A stretch of DNA of 51,658 nt from Phycisphaerae bacterium (GTDB lineage Bacteria; Planctomycetota; Phycisphaerae; UBA1845), in contig JAJDDW010000048.1 of the NCBI GenBank assembly GCA_029260115.1, positions 1 to 51,658 of the forward strand. Reading direction: 5' to 3'. Below the pieces are notes generated by a model. It saw only the letters and a list, made by a program, of their open reading frames with translations. It ran no database searches and was not told where the DNA came from. The position numbers and the translations under genes were made by a program. Positions 1-6,979 of the stretch are shown here, in pieces. Numbering within the stretch: the stretch's first letter is position 1; every line of letters begins with the position of its first letter.

Positions 1-856
1 ACGCAAATAAATGCACACGGGCGATGTACGCCGTTCGCAACCACACAAAAACCACGCCGACCAATAAGAAGGCCACGCCTAAAACCATTGCACCTACCAT
101 GTATGTTGGGCCAGCTAAGCCATATACGACTGGTAAGAAACTCACCGTAAGCAGGGTGACGGAATGCGTAATCATGTGCAGACATGTTCGCAAACCGGAG
201 GGATCAACTACCGGAAGCATGGCGAAACCCGCACGGGTGTAGTCTTCTTTGTGGAGCCAGGCGATGGCGGCTACGTGCGGTAATTGCCAGACGAAAACGA
301 TGGCGAAAAGTAGCCAAGCTTCCAAAGAAACCGTACCACTGCCCGCAGCGAAGCCAATAACTGGAGGCAACGCGCCGGGGACTGCCCCCACGATGACACA
401 AAGCGTAGTCGTGCGTTTAAGCGGTGTGTAAATGAACACATAGCTGGTAAATGTTAATAGCGCGATAGCTGCGGCAAGCAAATTGCATTGGATAGCTAAT
501 ATGAGAATTCCAAGGATGCAAGCTGAGGTCGCAGACCATAAAACTTCTTGAGGCGTCAAGCGATTGGTAACTAAGGGTCGGTCCTGGGTTCGGGTCATTT
601 TGGCATCGTGCCGCACCTCAATCAACTGGTTCATGGCGTTGGCGGAACCGGCGACTAACGAGGTGCCGAGCATGACGCTGAACAAACCTGCGAGCGTGCT
701 AAGGTCAAGCGAGGTGGGCAAAGCCAAAATATACCCTACGGCTGTAGCTACAATGACCAAGCTAGCGATGCGCGGCTTGGTTAGTTCTATATGAGCCGCG
801 AAACGAGAGAGCCCGACTGCGGGAATTTGGTCGGTGAGTGGCATGGTATCACTCAT
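1..856 (-). CDS. ctaB: protoheme IX farnesyltransferase (haem O synthase), 3' end cut by window edge
   Basis: Transfers a farnesyl group to haem B to make haem O, the first step to the haem A of the oxidase encoded upstream. It is an integral membrane UbiA-type prenyltransferase. The minus strand is open from an ATG at 856 to the window edge (at least 285 residues), so only a short C-terminus is missing. Seen: an N-terminal 'LTKPRI' typical of the family, the polyprenyl-diphosphate-binding stretch around NQLIEVRHDAKMTRTQDRP, and the later YTPLKRTT motif, with many hydrophobic segments between. The ATG overlaps the stop of ctaA by two bases, so the pair is translationally coupled. Last visible gene of the respiratory cluster. 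Confidence 0.93.
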   Translation of the reverse strand, partial: MSDTMPLTDQIPAVGLSRFAAHIELTKPRIASLVIVATAVGYILALPTSLDLSTLAGLFSVMLGTSLVAGSANAMNQLIEVRHDAKMTRTQDRPLVTNRLTPQEVLWSATSACILGILILAIQCNLLAAAIALLTFTSYVFIYTPLKRTTTLCVIVGAVPGALPPVIGFAAGSGTVSLEAWLLFAIVFVWQLPHVAAIAWLHKEDYTRAGFAMLPVVDPSGLRTCLHMITHSVTLLTVSFLPVVYGLAGPTYMVGAMVLGVAFLLVGVVFVWLRTAYIARVHLFA

Positions 857-1905
857 GATGTAGCCGCCGCTTGCGCCGAGGAGGAAACCGCTGCCTCCGG
901 GGCTGGTCTAAGTACACGGAAAGAACATAAACATAACGAGAGCGAGCAGACGAGCATTAACGCGCCGACCGCTACGTGGGCAGAAGGGACGGCCCATATC
1001 AATAGCGGAGATTTTGACATTTCGAGCACGATAATTAGAAAGCTCGATCCGCCGAGAAACAATTGTACGACCATGAGGCCGGCTAATATTCTGCCTAATT
1101 TTCCCATGAGCGTTCGTCCGCTATGCTGCGTGATGACCCACATGACCACCCAACCTACAACGAGTGATAGTATGACGACCCACAGTACGTGAATCAATAC
1201 CGCAGCGTTGATAGCCATGTGTCGATAAGTCGCGCCGCTAAGCAATTGGATGAAAACCGAGATGACTAATATGAGGCATAAACGCTGTAAGAACGTCGCG
1301 CCGCGGACCAAATGAGGCCCGCCGTCGTACGCCAGCCAGCTTTTGGAGCTAAGTAGGGCGGTGGTGCAAGCTAAGCCAAAACATAATTGTCCAAAGATTC
1401 CGTGGACTAAAGCCAAAGGCGTGGAAATTTCCCACACCCTAAAGCCTCCGAGAATCCCTTGGACAGTGATGGCTAGGAGTGTAGCGATGGCGAATTGTGC
1501 TAAGCGATTGCCTCGTTTGAAACTTAAGACCGCTACGGTACTGACGAACATGCTCACAACCCTGTCAAAAAGGCGAGTCCCGCGTTTTTGCAGCTTGTTA
1601 TTTTTTTGCATCCAGCCTCGTCTGAAACTCGATATTGCGGTAGCTATAGCTAACATGCCCACTACCCAGCCAATGAGACGATGGCCATGTTCCCAGAGTT
1701 TATCAGTTTCTACCAACCAGTTTGGTGGGTTGAGTAAGTGGCCATTGGAAGTCGGCCAATCTGGAAAGGCCATACCTGCATTTTGGCTAGTGACTCCGGC
1801 ACCGACAATAATAAGCGGGAAGACTGCGCATGCGGTGGCGATGGCTAAAAGGTGCAGGCCGCGGTGGTAGTTGGGGGGTGAAGAGGATGTACTAGGCCCG
1901 ATCAT
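853..1905 (-). CDS. ctaA: haem A synthase (COX15/CtaA family)
   Basis: Oxidises the C8 methyl of haem O to a formyl group, giving haem A for the terminal oxidase. The 350-residue protein has about eight hydrophobic segments. Family signatures seen: GAGVTSQNAGMAFPDWP near residues 35-51, EHGHRLIGW at 72-80, LVHGIFGQ and RHMAINAAVLIHV in the middle, and SAHVAVGAL near the C-terminus. These supply the paired histidines expected for haem ligation. Its ATG overlaps the stop of the preceding small gene (ATGA), and its stop overlaps the start of ctaB, so the three are one tightly packed translational unit downstream of the cox genes. Confidence 0.94.
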   Translation of the reverse strand: MIGPSTSSSPPNYHRGLHLLAIATACAVFPLIIVGAGVTSQNAGMAFPDWPTSNGHLLNPPNWLVETDKLWEHGHRLIGWVVGMLAIATAISSFRRGWMQKNNKLQKRGTRLFDRVVSMFVSTVAVLSFKRGNRLAQFAIATLLAITVQGILGGFRVWEISTPLALVHGIFGQLCFGLACTTALLSSKSWLAYDGGPHLVRGATFLQRLCLILVISVFIQLLSGATYRHMAINAAVLIHVLWVVILSLVVGWVVMWVITQHSGRTLMGKLGRILAGLMVVQLFLGGSSFLIIVLEMSKSPLLIWAVPSAHVAVGALMLVCSLSLCLCSFRVLRPAPEAAVSSSAQAAATS

Positions 1906-2168
1906 AAGCTAGCCGATGGTGGATTTTTTTGTTGAAACGTAAGTCGATTGGCGCGATGCATCCAAAACATAGTCGTACCCGCGATGCCCATTAGCACCGA
2001 ACCGATGATCCCCAACATGACGATGACACCCATGAGGGCGCCTTTGGACATCGGAGAATCGGGGTCGCCAAAGCAGACGGCACAGGCGTAGGCCGGCGTC
2101 GTCCCGAGAAAGCTATATCCAATGAGCGTGAAGGAGAAAATCAGCTTTTGCAGAAGGCGCGGGTTCAC
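1902..2168 (-). CDS. small membrane protein with ACAVCFGDP motif
   Basis: An 88-residue protein with a signal peptide or first helix (residues 8-28), then the motif ACAVCFGDP just after it, and a second membrane helix at about 43-70. The CxxC directly after the likely cleavage or helix end would face the periplasm and could bind a metal or do thiol chemistry. The biochemical role is unknown to me. It overlaps the neighbours on both sides by four bases, between the oxidase subunits and haem A synthase, so an oxidase-assembly role (for example copper delivery) is a reasonable inference. It is too small for Sco1 or CtaG and has none of their motifs. Confidence 0.8.
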   Translation of the reverse strand: MNPRLLQKLIFSFTLIGYSFLGTTPAYACAVCFGDPDSPMSKGALMGVIVMLGIIGSVLMGIAGTTMFWMHRANRLTFQQKNPPSASL

Positions 2169-2371
2169 AGATAGCTAACCCCCTTGAGCTTACGCAAGAA
2201 CCATCTGCCGTAGACGATGAGCACTGCGCCGCCCATGAAAGAACCGATGCCGGCAATTAAAGCTGCTTGCTCGCCGCTAACACGGTAATGTCGGATAGCC
2301 CAGAATCCAAAACCAAGTGCGGTGAGTGTCGAAAATACGACGAAGATAATGTGAAACGCTTTGAGTGACAT
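2165..2371 (-). CDS. small two-helix membrane protein of the cox cluster, unknown function
   Basis: A 68-residue protein with two predicted transmembrane helices (about 5-24 and 35-55) and a basic C-terminus (RWFLRKLKG). I do not recognise a named family. The start is an ATG at 2371, 48 bp after the CoxD stop. Its stop overlaps the next small gene by four bases. The conserved-looking packing between oxidase subunit IV and the ACAVCFGDP protein suggests an accessory subunit or assembly helper of the oxidase, but nothing in the sequence proves it. Confidence 0.72.
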   Translation of the reverse strand: MSLKAFHIIFVVFSTLTALGFGFWAIRHYRVSGEQAALIAGIGSFMGGAVLIVYGRWFLRKLKGVSYL

Positions 2372-2419
2372 AGCTGAGTCAATTCATTGCTCGATGTTTT
2401 CGCACATGCGATAAAGCGA

Positions 2420-2743
2420 TTATCCCCAAGAACTAAACACGGTGCCAAGCGGCCTGTCCGAGTGCATGAGCGCAGGAATAGACACTAGAACGACAAAGAA
2501 GAACACGGTTAGTACAATCACAAACCAAATGTTGCCAGCCTTCTCCCACTTAAGGTGCATGAAAATCATGGCGACCAAAGTTGCTTTTACGCTGGCAATA
2601 GCTAGTGCGACAGCAATAGCCATTGGATGCGATAAGTGCCAAGTCGAAGCCCAAACGGTAATAATCGTAAGGACTGCAAGTGTAGCGAAAACAGCGATGT
2701 ACGCCTTGACATGCTTACTTACATCTGCGTGAGCATCACTCAT
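2420..2743 (-). CDS. ctaF: cytochrome c oxidase subunit IV (prokaryotic type)
   Basis: A 107-residue membrane protein with three hydrophobic helices, of the prokaryotic COX4 type: a helix after HVKAYIAVF, the short VALAIASVKATLVAMIFMHL segment, and a final FVIVLTVFFFVVLVS helix. It is a small structural subunit of the haem-copper oxidase. The frame is open further upstream, to 2914, but an AGGAG ribosome site sits just before the ATG at 2743 (MSDAHADVSKH), and the longer version would overlap coxC by 160 bp. I therefore chose 2743. It follows coxC with a 10-bp gap. Confidence 0.88.
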   Translation of the reverse strand: MSDAHADVSKHVKAYIAVFATLAVLTIITVWASTWHLSHPMAIAVALAIASVKATLVAMIFMHLKWEKAGNIWFVIVLTVFFFVVLVSIPALMHSDRPLGTVFSSWG

Positions 2744-2753
2744 GCCAATTCTC

Positions 2754-3374
2754 CTAAAGTAAGTATAGAATGGGGAATAGAAAAATCCAGACGAGATCGA
2801 CAAAGTGCCAGTATAATCCAGTACACTCGATCCGGTTGGTATAATATTCGCGGTTTTGATCCCAAAGTTTAGCACCTGGACCAATGAAATAACAAATGAC
2901 GACCACGCCGCCAATAATGTGCAGTGCGTGCAGGCCTGTCATCGTGTAGTAAATAGCGAAAAAGACACTCGTCGATGGGACGATGTCCATATGAAATTTA
3001 TGGGCATATTCAAACTTAAATTTAATGGCAACAAAAGCAATAGCTAAAATCGCCGTGATAGCTAAATACAGCCTACCTTTGCCAAAATTGTCCATTTTAA
3101 ATTGAACCCAGGCGAGCACCATCGTTACGCTGGAAAGAATTAAGATCAGCGTGTTTAGGCCACCTATTTTCCAGCTAAGATGGGTTTCTTCACCCGACGG
3201 CCAAGCAGCAGGGCCGGTTTCTGGGGCACCTATGCGTAGGAAGATGTAGGTTGAGAATAATGCCCCGAAGAGCATAACCTCTGATGCCAGGAATAGCCAA
3301 ACACCGAACTTGCCATTGTATAGGCCAGTGACGGGATGGGGCTTAATTGTGTATGGAAGTACCTCAGCTGACAC
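2754..3374 (-). CDS. ctaE: cytochrome c oxidase subunit III
   Basis: A 206-residue, five-helix subunit III that supports stability of the oxidase core. Seen: the N-terminal GKFGVWLFLASEVMLFG with the conserved helix glutamate, TYIFLRIG, the segment MTGLHALHIIGGVV, and a C-terminal CTGLYWHFVDLVWIFLFPI, all family hallmarks. It is shorter than the seven-helix mitochondrial form, as is usual in bacteria. Its first 11 bp overlap the 3' end of coxA, so translation is probably coupled. Confidence 0.96.
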   Translation of the reverse strand: MSAEVLPYTIKPHPVTGLYNGKFGVWLFLASEVMLFGALFSTYIFLRIGAPETGPAAWPSGEETHLSWKIGGLNTLILILSSVTMVLAWVQFKMDNFGKGRLYLAITAILAIAFVAIKFKFEYAHKFHMDIVPSTSVFFAIYYTMTGLHALHIIGGVVVICYFIGPGAKLWDQNREYYTNRIECTGLYWHFVDLVWIFLFPILYLL

Positions 3375-5109
3375 TAGAACAAGCCTCCGTAGTTACATGT
3401 TGGGGGTTAAAATCTTCACTCGCGCCGGGCACGCTGTATTCATACGGGCCACGATAAACGACAGGAACAGTTTCAAAATTGCCATGCGGCGGCGGCGAGG
3501 GGGCTAGCCACTCTAGTGTCGTCGCGTGCCAAGGATTATTGGAAACCTTCTTGCCGGCAAATCTGCTTATGAAGAAATTTATGATGAATGGAATCTGTGC
3601 AAGTCCAAGCATCCACGCACCCCATGAGGACATCACCGTCAAAGACTGAACCGCGTCACCGTGGGCGTATACTGTTTGGTTGTATAGGCGGCGAGAGACC
3701 CCGGCCATGCCTTGCCAAAACATGGGCATGAAAACTATGTTGATGAAAATGAACGAGAAGAAAAAGTGAATATAACCCAGCGTACTATTCAACATACGCC
3801 CCGTGACTTTGGGGTACCAGAAATAAATGCCCGCAAAAATAGCGAATATGGTTCCCGGCGCGACGACGTAATGGAAATGGCCAATGACGTAATAGGTGTC
3901 GTGTAAATGGATGTCTGCGGCGGGTAAGCCCAATGGTAATCCAGTTAGACCACCGATAGCAAACATCGGTAAAAAAGCCAACGCAAAAAGCATGGGCACC
4001 GTAAAGCGAATTGCGCCCTGGTATAAGCTAATAACTAAGGCGGTCAAAATGACGACCGAGGGGATCGATATAATCATCGTTGTCGTGGCAAAGAAAGCAC
4101 TGATTTTTGTGCCCATGCCGGTCATGAACATGTGATGCGCCCAGACAATGAAGGACATAAAGCCTAGGAAAATGGTTGAATAAATCATCGCCCGATAGCC
4201 CCACAAAGGCTTTCTCGTATTGTTGGCAATGACCTCCGCGACTATACCCAAAGCTGGGAGGATAAGTACATACACTTCCGGGTGGGCTAAGAACCAAAAC
4301 AAATGCTGCCATAACAAGGGGCTGCCACCGCCAGAGATTTGCGTTTGTAGGACGCCGCTAACGACCAACCCCTCTGGTAGGAAAAAGCTCGTGCCGGCAA
4401 GACGGTCCATCAATTGCAAGACGCCAGCTGCTTCTAGTGGCGGGAAAGCGAGTAATAGCAAAAACGAAGTAATAAGCTGTGCCCACACGAAAAAGGGCAG
4501 GCGAAACATGGTTAAGCCTTCAACACGCAACTGGATAATCGTTACAATGAAATTAACCGAACCCAATAAGGAGGAAGTAATCAAACAGACCATGCCAAAC
4601 AGCCACCAGGTCTGCCCCGCGGTCGCAATGTCAGAAAGGGGGGGGTAAGACGTCCAGCCGGAATTGGCCGCGCCACCAGGCACGAAGAAGCTGGTGATCA
4701 TCACGACACCGCCGACAAAGTAGACCCAATAACTCATCATGTTGAGTTTAGGGAAGGCCATGTCCGGTGCGCCAATTTGAAGCGGCATGACGTAATTGCC
4801 GAAAGCACCGACTAGCAGTGGAACCACGCCCAAAAAGATCATGATCGTGCCGTGCATCGCGCCCAGCGAGTTATAAAACTCCGGTAGCATGACGCCGCCT
4901 GGCATGGCTGCTTCGCCGAAAATGTTCCCGATGTATGGCATTTTTTCGCCAGGGTAGGCCAACTGCCAACGCATCAACATCATCAGGCAAAAGCCGAGGA
5001 ATAGAAAACTGAGCGCAGTGATGCCATATTGAACGCCGATCACTTTGTGATCGACGGAAAAGACATACTTGCGAATAAAGCTCGGTTCGTGGTGGTGGTC
5101 GCCGCTCAT
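3364..5109 (-). CDS. ctaD: cytochrome c oxidase subunit I, A-type
   Basis: The catalytic subunit: it reduces O2 to water at the haem a3-CuB centre and pumps protons. The 581-residue protein has the expected twelve-helix pattern. Ligands visible: H86 in GAMHGT for haem a; HPEVY at 276-280 holding the CuB histidine, the proton-channel glutamate and the cross-linked tyrosine; HH at 325-326 for CuB; and H411 and H413 in GHFHYV for haem a3 and haem a. The glutamate in HPEVY points to the A1 subclass. The N-terminus carries a HHH run of unknown relevance. It lies 11 bp after coxB and overlaps coxC by 11 bp. Confidence 0.98.
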   Translation of the reverse strand: MSGDHHHEPSFIRKYVFSVDHKVIGVQYGITALSFLFLGFCLMMLMRWQLAYPGEKMPYIGNIFGEAAMPGGVMLPEFYNSLGAMHGTIMIFLGVVPLLVGAFGNYVMPLQIGAPDMAFPKLNMMSYWVYFVGGVVMITSFFVPGGAANSGWTSYPPLSDIATAGQTWWLFGMVCLITSSLLGSVNFIVTIIQLRVEGLTMFRLPFFVWAQLITSFLLLLAFPPLEAAGVLQLMDRLAGTSFFLPEGLVVSGVLQTQISGGGSPLLWQHLFWFLAHPEVYVLILPALGIVAEVIANNTRKPLWGYRAMIYSTIFLGFMSFIVWAHHMFMTGMGTKISAFFATTTMIISIPSVVILTALVISLYQGAIRFTVPMLFALAFLPMFAIGGLTGLPLGLPAADIHLHDTYYVIGHFHYVVAPGTIFAIFAGIYFWYPKVTGRMLNSTLGYIHFFFSFIFINIVFMPMFWQGMAGVSRRLYNQTVYAHGDAVQSLTVMSSWGAWMLGLAQIPFIINFFISRFAGKKVSNNPWHATTLEWLAPSPPPHGNFETVPVVYRGPYEYSVPGASEDFNPQHVTTEACSSVS

Positions 5110-5120
5110 CTATATTCGTC

Positions 5121-6002
5121 CTAGTCCAGTTCGTCTTCGTCGAACTCTTCTACTATACCAACTTCTTCAAGCCATGTAGCAAAGGAGGCGTCGTCTTCGA
5201 TCACCATCTCTGCCCGCATGGAATAATGGTTGTTGCCGCACAATTGCGCACAGGCCACTTCATAGCGACCTTCCTTAACCGGCGTAAACCAAACCGGAAT
5301 GCGCATACCTGGAATCACATCTTGCTTGACTCGCATAACGGTTAAGGAAAAGCTGTGAATAACGTCCTTGGACGTGAGATCACAAATGACTGGCTTATTC
5401 ACCGGAAGGTGTAATTCAGTGGCGTACACATCATCCTCAGCAGCAGGATCGTTAGGATCAAGCCCAAGCGGGTTATCAACGGTGTCTACCAGGTCCGCAG
5501 CCGTTTTTCCGAACTTGCCGTCAGCGCCTGGGTAATGAAAATTCCATTGGAATTGCTCCGCAACGACGCGCACGTGCGTGGCTTCAGTTTCGGGTGGTGG
5601 TTCGCTCTTGGTCGCGGCCCATATGGGCATAGACAATCCTATCAGGAGGAAGGCTTCAAACGCCGCTACGCCAATTTCTGAGTACTTAGAAACCTTGGCT
5701 TTGATGGGATCGTAGGCGGCTTTGTGACCTGCCCTTGCCCGAAAACGCATGAGGCAGTAGACGAAAAAGATCGCCCAGCCCATAAACAAGGCTGACATGA
5801 ACCAATGCACGATGATGATGAGGTCGTCAACACGTTGCCCATCCTTGGACACCATGGGTGGCAGACCATAACCGTAATCACCGTCGATGGCATTGCCTGA
5901 TACGGCGGGAGCCTCCGTTTGTCCTAAGACAATGGATGGTGCGATCAGGCAAACCCCGACAAGTAGGGCTGCGGCTATACCGATGATCCGCGAACGGTTC
6001 AT
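5121..6002 (-). CDS. ctaC: cytochrome c oxidase subunit II (CuA), with acidic C-terminal tail
   Basis: Accepts electrons from a c-type cytochrome or cupredoxin at the binuclear CuA site. The 293-residue protein has a signal peptide or first helix (7-27), two membrane helices (about 60-85 and 107-128), the aromatic patch EQFQWNFHYPG, and a cupredoxin domain with CuA ligands H216, C251, C255, H259 and M262 (CAQLCGNNHYSM). No cytochrome c domain follows, so this is not a caa3 type. The chain ends in an acidic tail (EEFDEDELD) resembling the tail of the octahaem cytochrome at 6980-11203. The ATG at 6002 follows AAGGAAGG; the longer start at 6032 has no such site. Confidence 0.96.
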   Translation of the reverse strand: MNRSRIIGIAAALLVGVCLIAPSIVLGQTEAPAVSGNAIDGDYGYGLPPMVSKDGQRVDDLIIIVHWFMSALFMGWAIFFVYCLMRFRARAGHKAAYDPIKAKVSKYSEIGVAAFEAFLLIGLSMPIWAATKSEPPPETEATHVRVVAEQFQWNFHYPGADGKFGKTAADLVDTVDNPLGLDPNDPAAEDDVYATELHLPVNKPVICDLTSKDVIHSFSLTVMRVKQDVIPGMRIPVWFTPVKEGRYEVACAQLCGNNHYSMRAEMVIEDDASFATWLEEVGIVEEFDEDELD

Positions 6003-6138
6003 GTTCGCCTTCCTTTTGCTAACACTAGGCATTGATAACTACGACTTCTATAACCCGGCCCTTAGTCCGTCGGCGATATGATACCTTTCTCGCCAGCGGA
6101 CACGAAACTATTTACGTCTGCATCGCTTTTTCAGGTGA

Positions 6139-6879
6139 TTATGGCTTTGGTTCAAACGTTAAATCTTGATTGGCAGCCTTTCCGCCAGACACTTCAACCT
6201 CGGCTGTGACTTTGCCAAATTCTTCGTGCCATGCTTCGATCGTATACTTACCATCATCCATGCCTGCTAGCGTATATGTACCTTCTTTGTCCGTAACATC
6301 GAAGAAGGGATGTTCAAATATCGCCATAAAGCAGTTCATCCAGGGATGTACGTCGCATTTAACCTTAAAAGGATCCTCAGCTTTAAGCGTGATGACTTTA
6401 CCGACTTCAGTGTCTTTTTTGGGCTGGGTGAAGTTGTACTGATCATTGACTTCGGGAAGAAAATGTATGTTGTGGTTGGTGTCATCGCCGTTGAGGATTC
6501 GCAGCTCTTGACCTGCCTGGCCAGCTAGAACATGAGGTACATATTGGCAGCCAAATTGCGTGATGGTCAATTGTTCCTTGCTAACAGGAAAAGCCTTCTT
6601 GCCCAATCCTTCTTTGATGGATACCACGACATTTCTAAGGGTCATGGGATCAGACTTCTTGTTGATAATAACCTGTTCAGAGCCGATCGTCTTCTTGGAC
6701 TTCTTGCAATTCGGATCTTTCGAGGTGTTGATCTTCGTTCGTTTGTAAGCGTCTGGATCACCCTTGAAAATAATTTTGCCTGTGATCGTATTTTGACCAT
6801 CAGCCATACATTGTGTCGGGGTGTACACAAACGTATTGATAGCCACGGCTGCCGCTAGTGTAAACATGCTGAGTTTCAT
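6139..6879 (-). CDS. secreted cupredoxin-like protein with carboxypeptidase-regulatory-like fold
   Basis: A 246-residue periplasmic protein with a signal peptide (residues 1-26, cleavage near TQCMA-DG). The middle carries NHNIHF and, further on, KCDVHPWMNCFM. That gives His, then Cys-x2-His-x2-Met, as in blue-copper proteins. The C-terminal third (GTYTLAGMDDGKYTIEAWHEE) looks like a carboxypeptidase-regulatory beta-sandwich. It lies between the octahaem cytochrome and coxB, so a mobile or docked electron carrier between them is a reasonable inference. It has AGGAG upstream of its ATG and its own -35/-10 promoter (6921-6949). Copper binding is not proven: the ligand spacing differs from plastocyanin. 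Confidence 0.8.
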   Translation of the reverse strand: MKLSMFTLAAAVAINTFVYTPTQCMADGQNTITGKIIFKGDPDAYKRTKINTSKDPNCKKSKKTIGSEQVIINKKSDPMTLRNVVVSIKEGLGKKAFPVSKEQLTITQFGCQYVPHVLAGQAGQELRILNGDDTNHNIHFLPEVNDQYNFTQPKKDTEVGKVITLKAEDPFKVKCDVHPWMNCFMAIFEHPFFDVTDKEGTYTLAGMDDGKYTIEAWHEEFGKVTAEVEVSGGKAANQDLTFEPKP

Positions 6880-6920
6880 AATTTCCTTCTCCTAATAACC
6901 GGCCCGTGTAATGGGCGTGG

Positions 6921-6949
6921 GTTGTATGCGATCGCGCACGCGATGGCAA
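6921..6949 (-). promoter_or_regulatory. sigma70-type promoter for the cupredoxin-like gene (and perhaps cox)
   Basis: On the minus strand, TTGCCA (6944-6949) and TACAAC (6921-6926) are separated by exactly 17 bp. The implied transcription start is near 6914, about 35 nt before the ATG at 6879. The spacer contains a CG-rich near-palindrome (GCGTGCGCGATCGC). It may also serve coxB, which starts 137 bp after the cupredoxin gene ends. Confidence 0.5.
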
Positions 6950-6979
6950 GTATATTTTTCGACCTATATACAAGGTCAG

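Noticed and set aside
5121..6002. A caa3-type oxidase
   Set aside because: CoxB has no CXXCH-containing C-terminal domain, so the carrier must be a separate protein.
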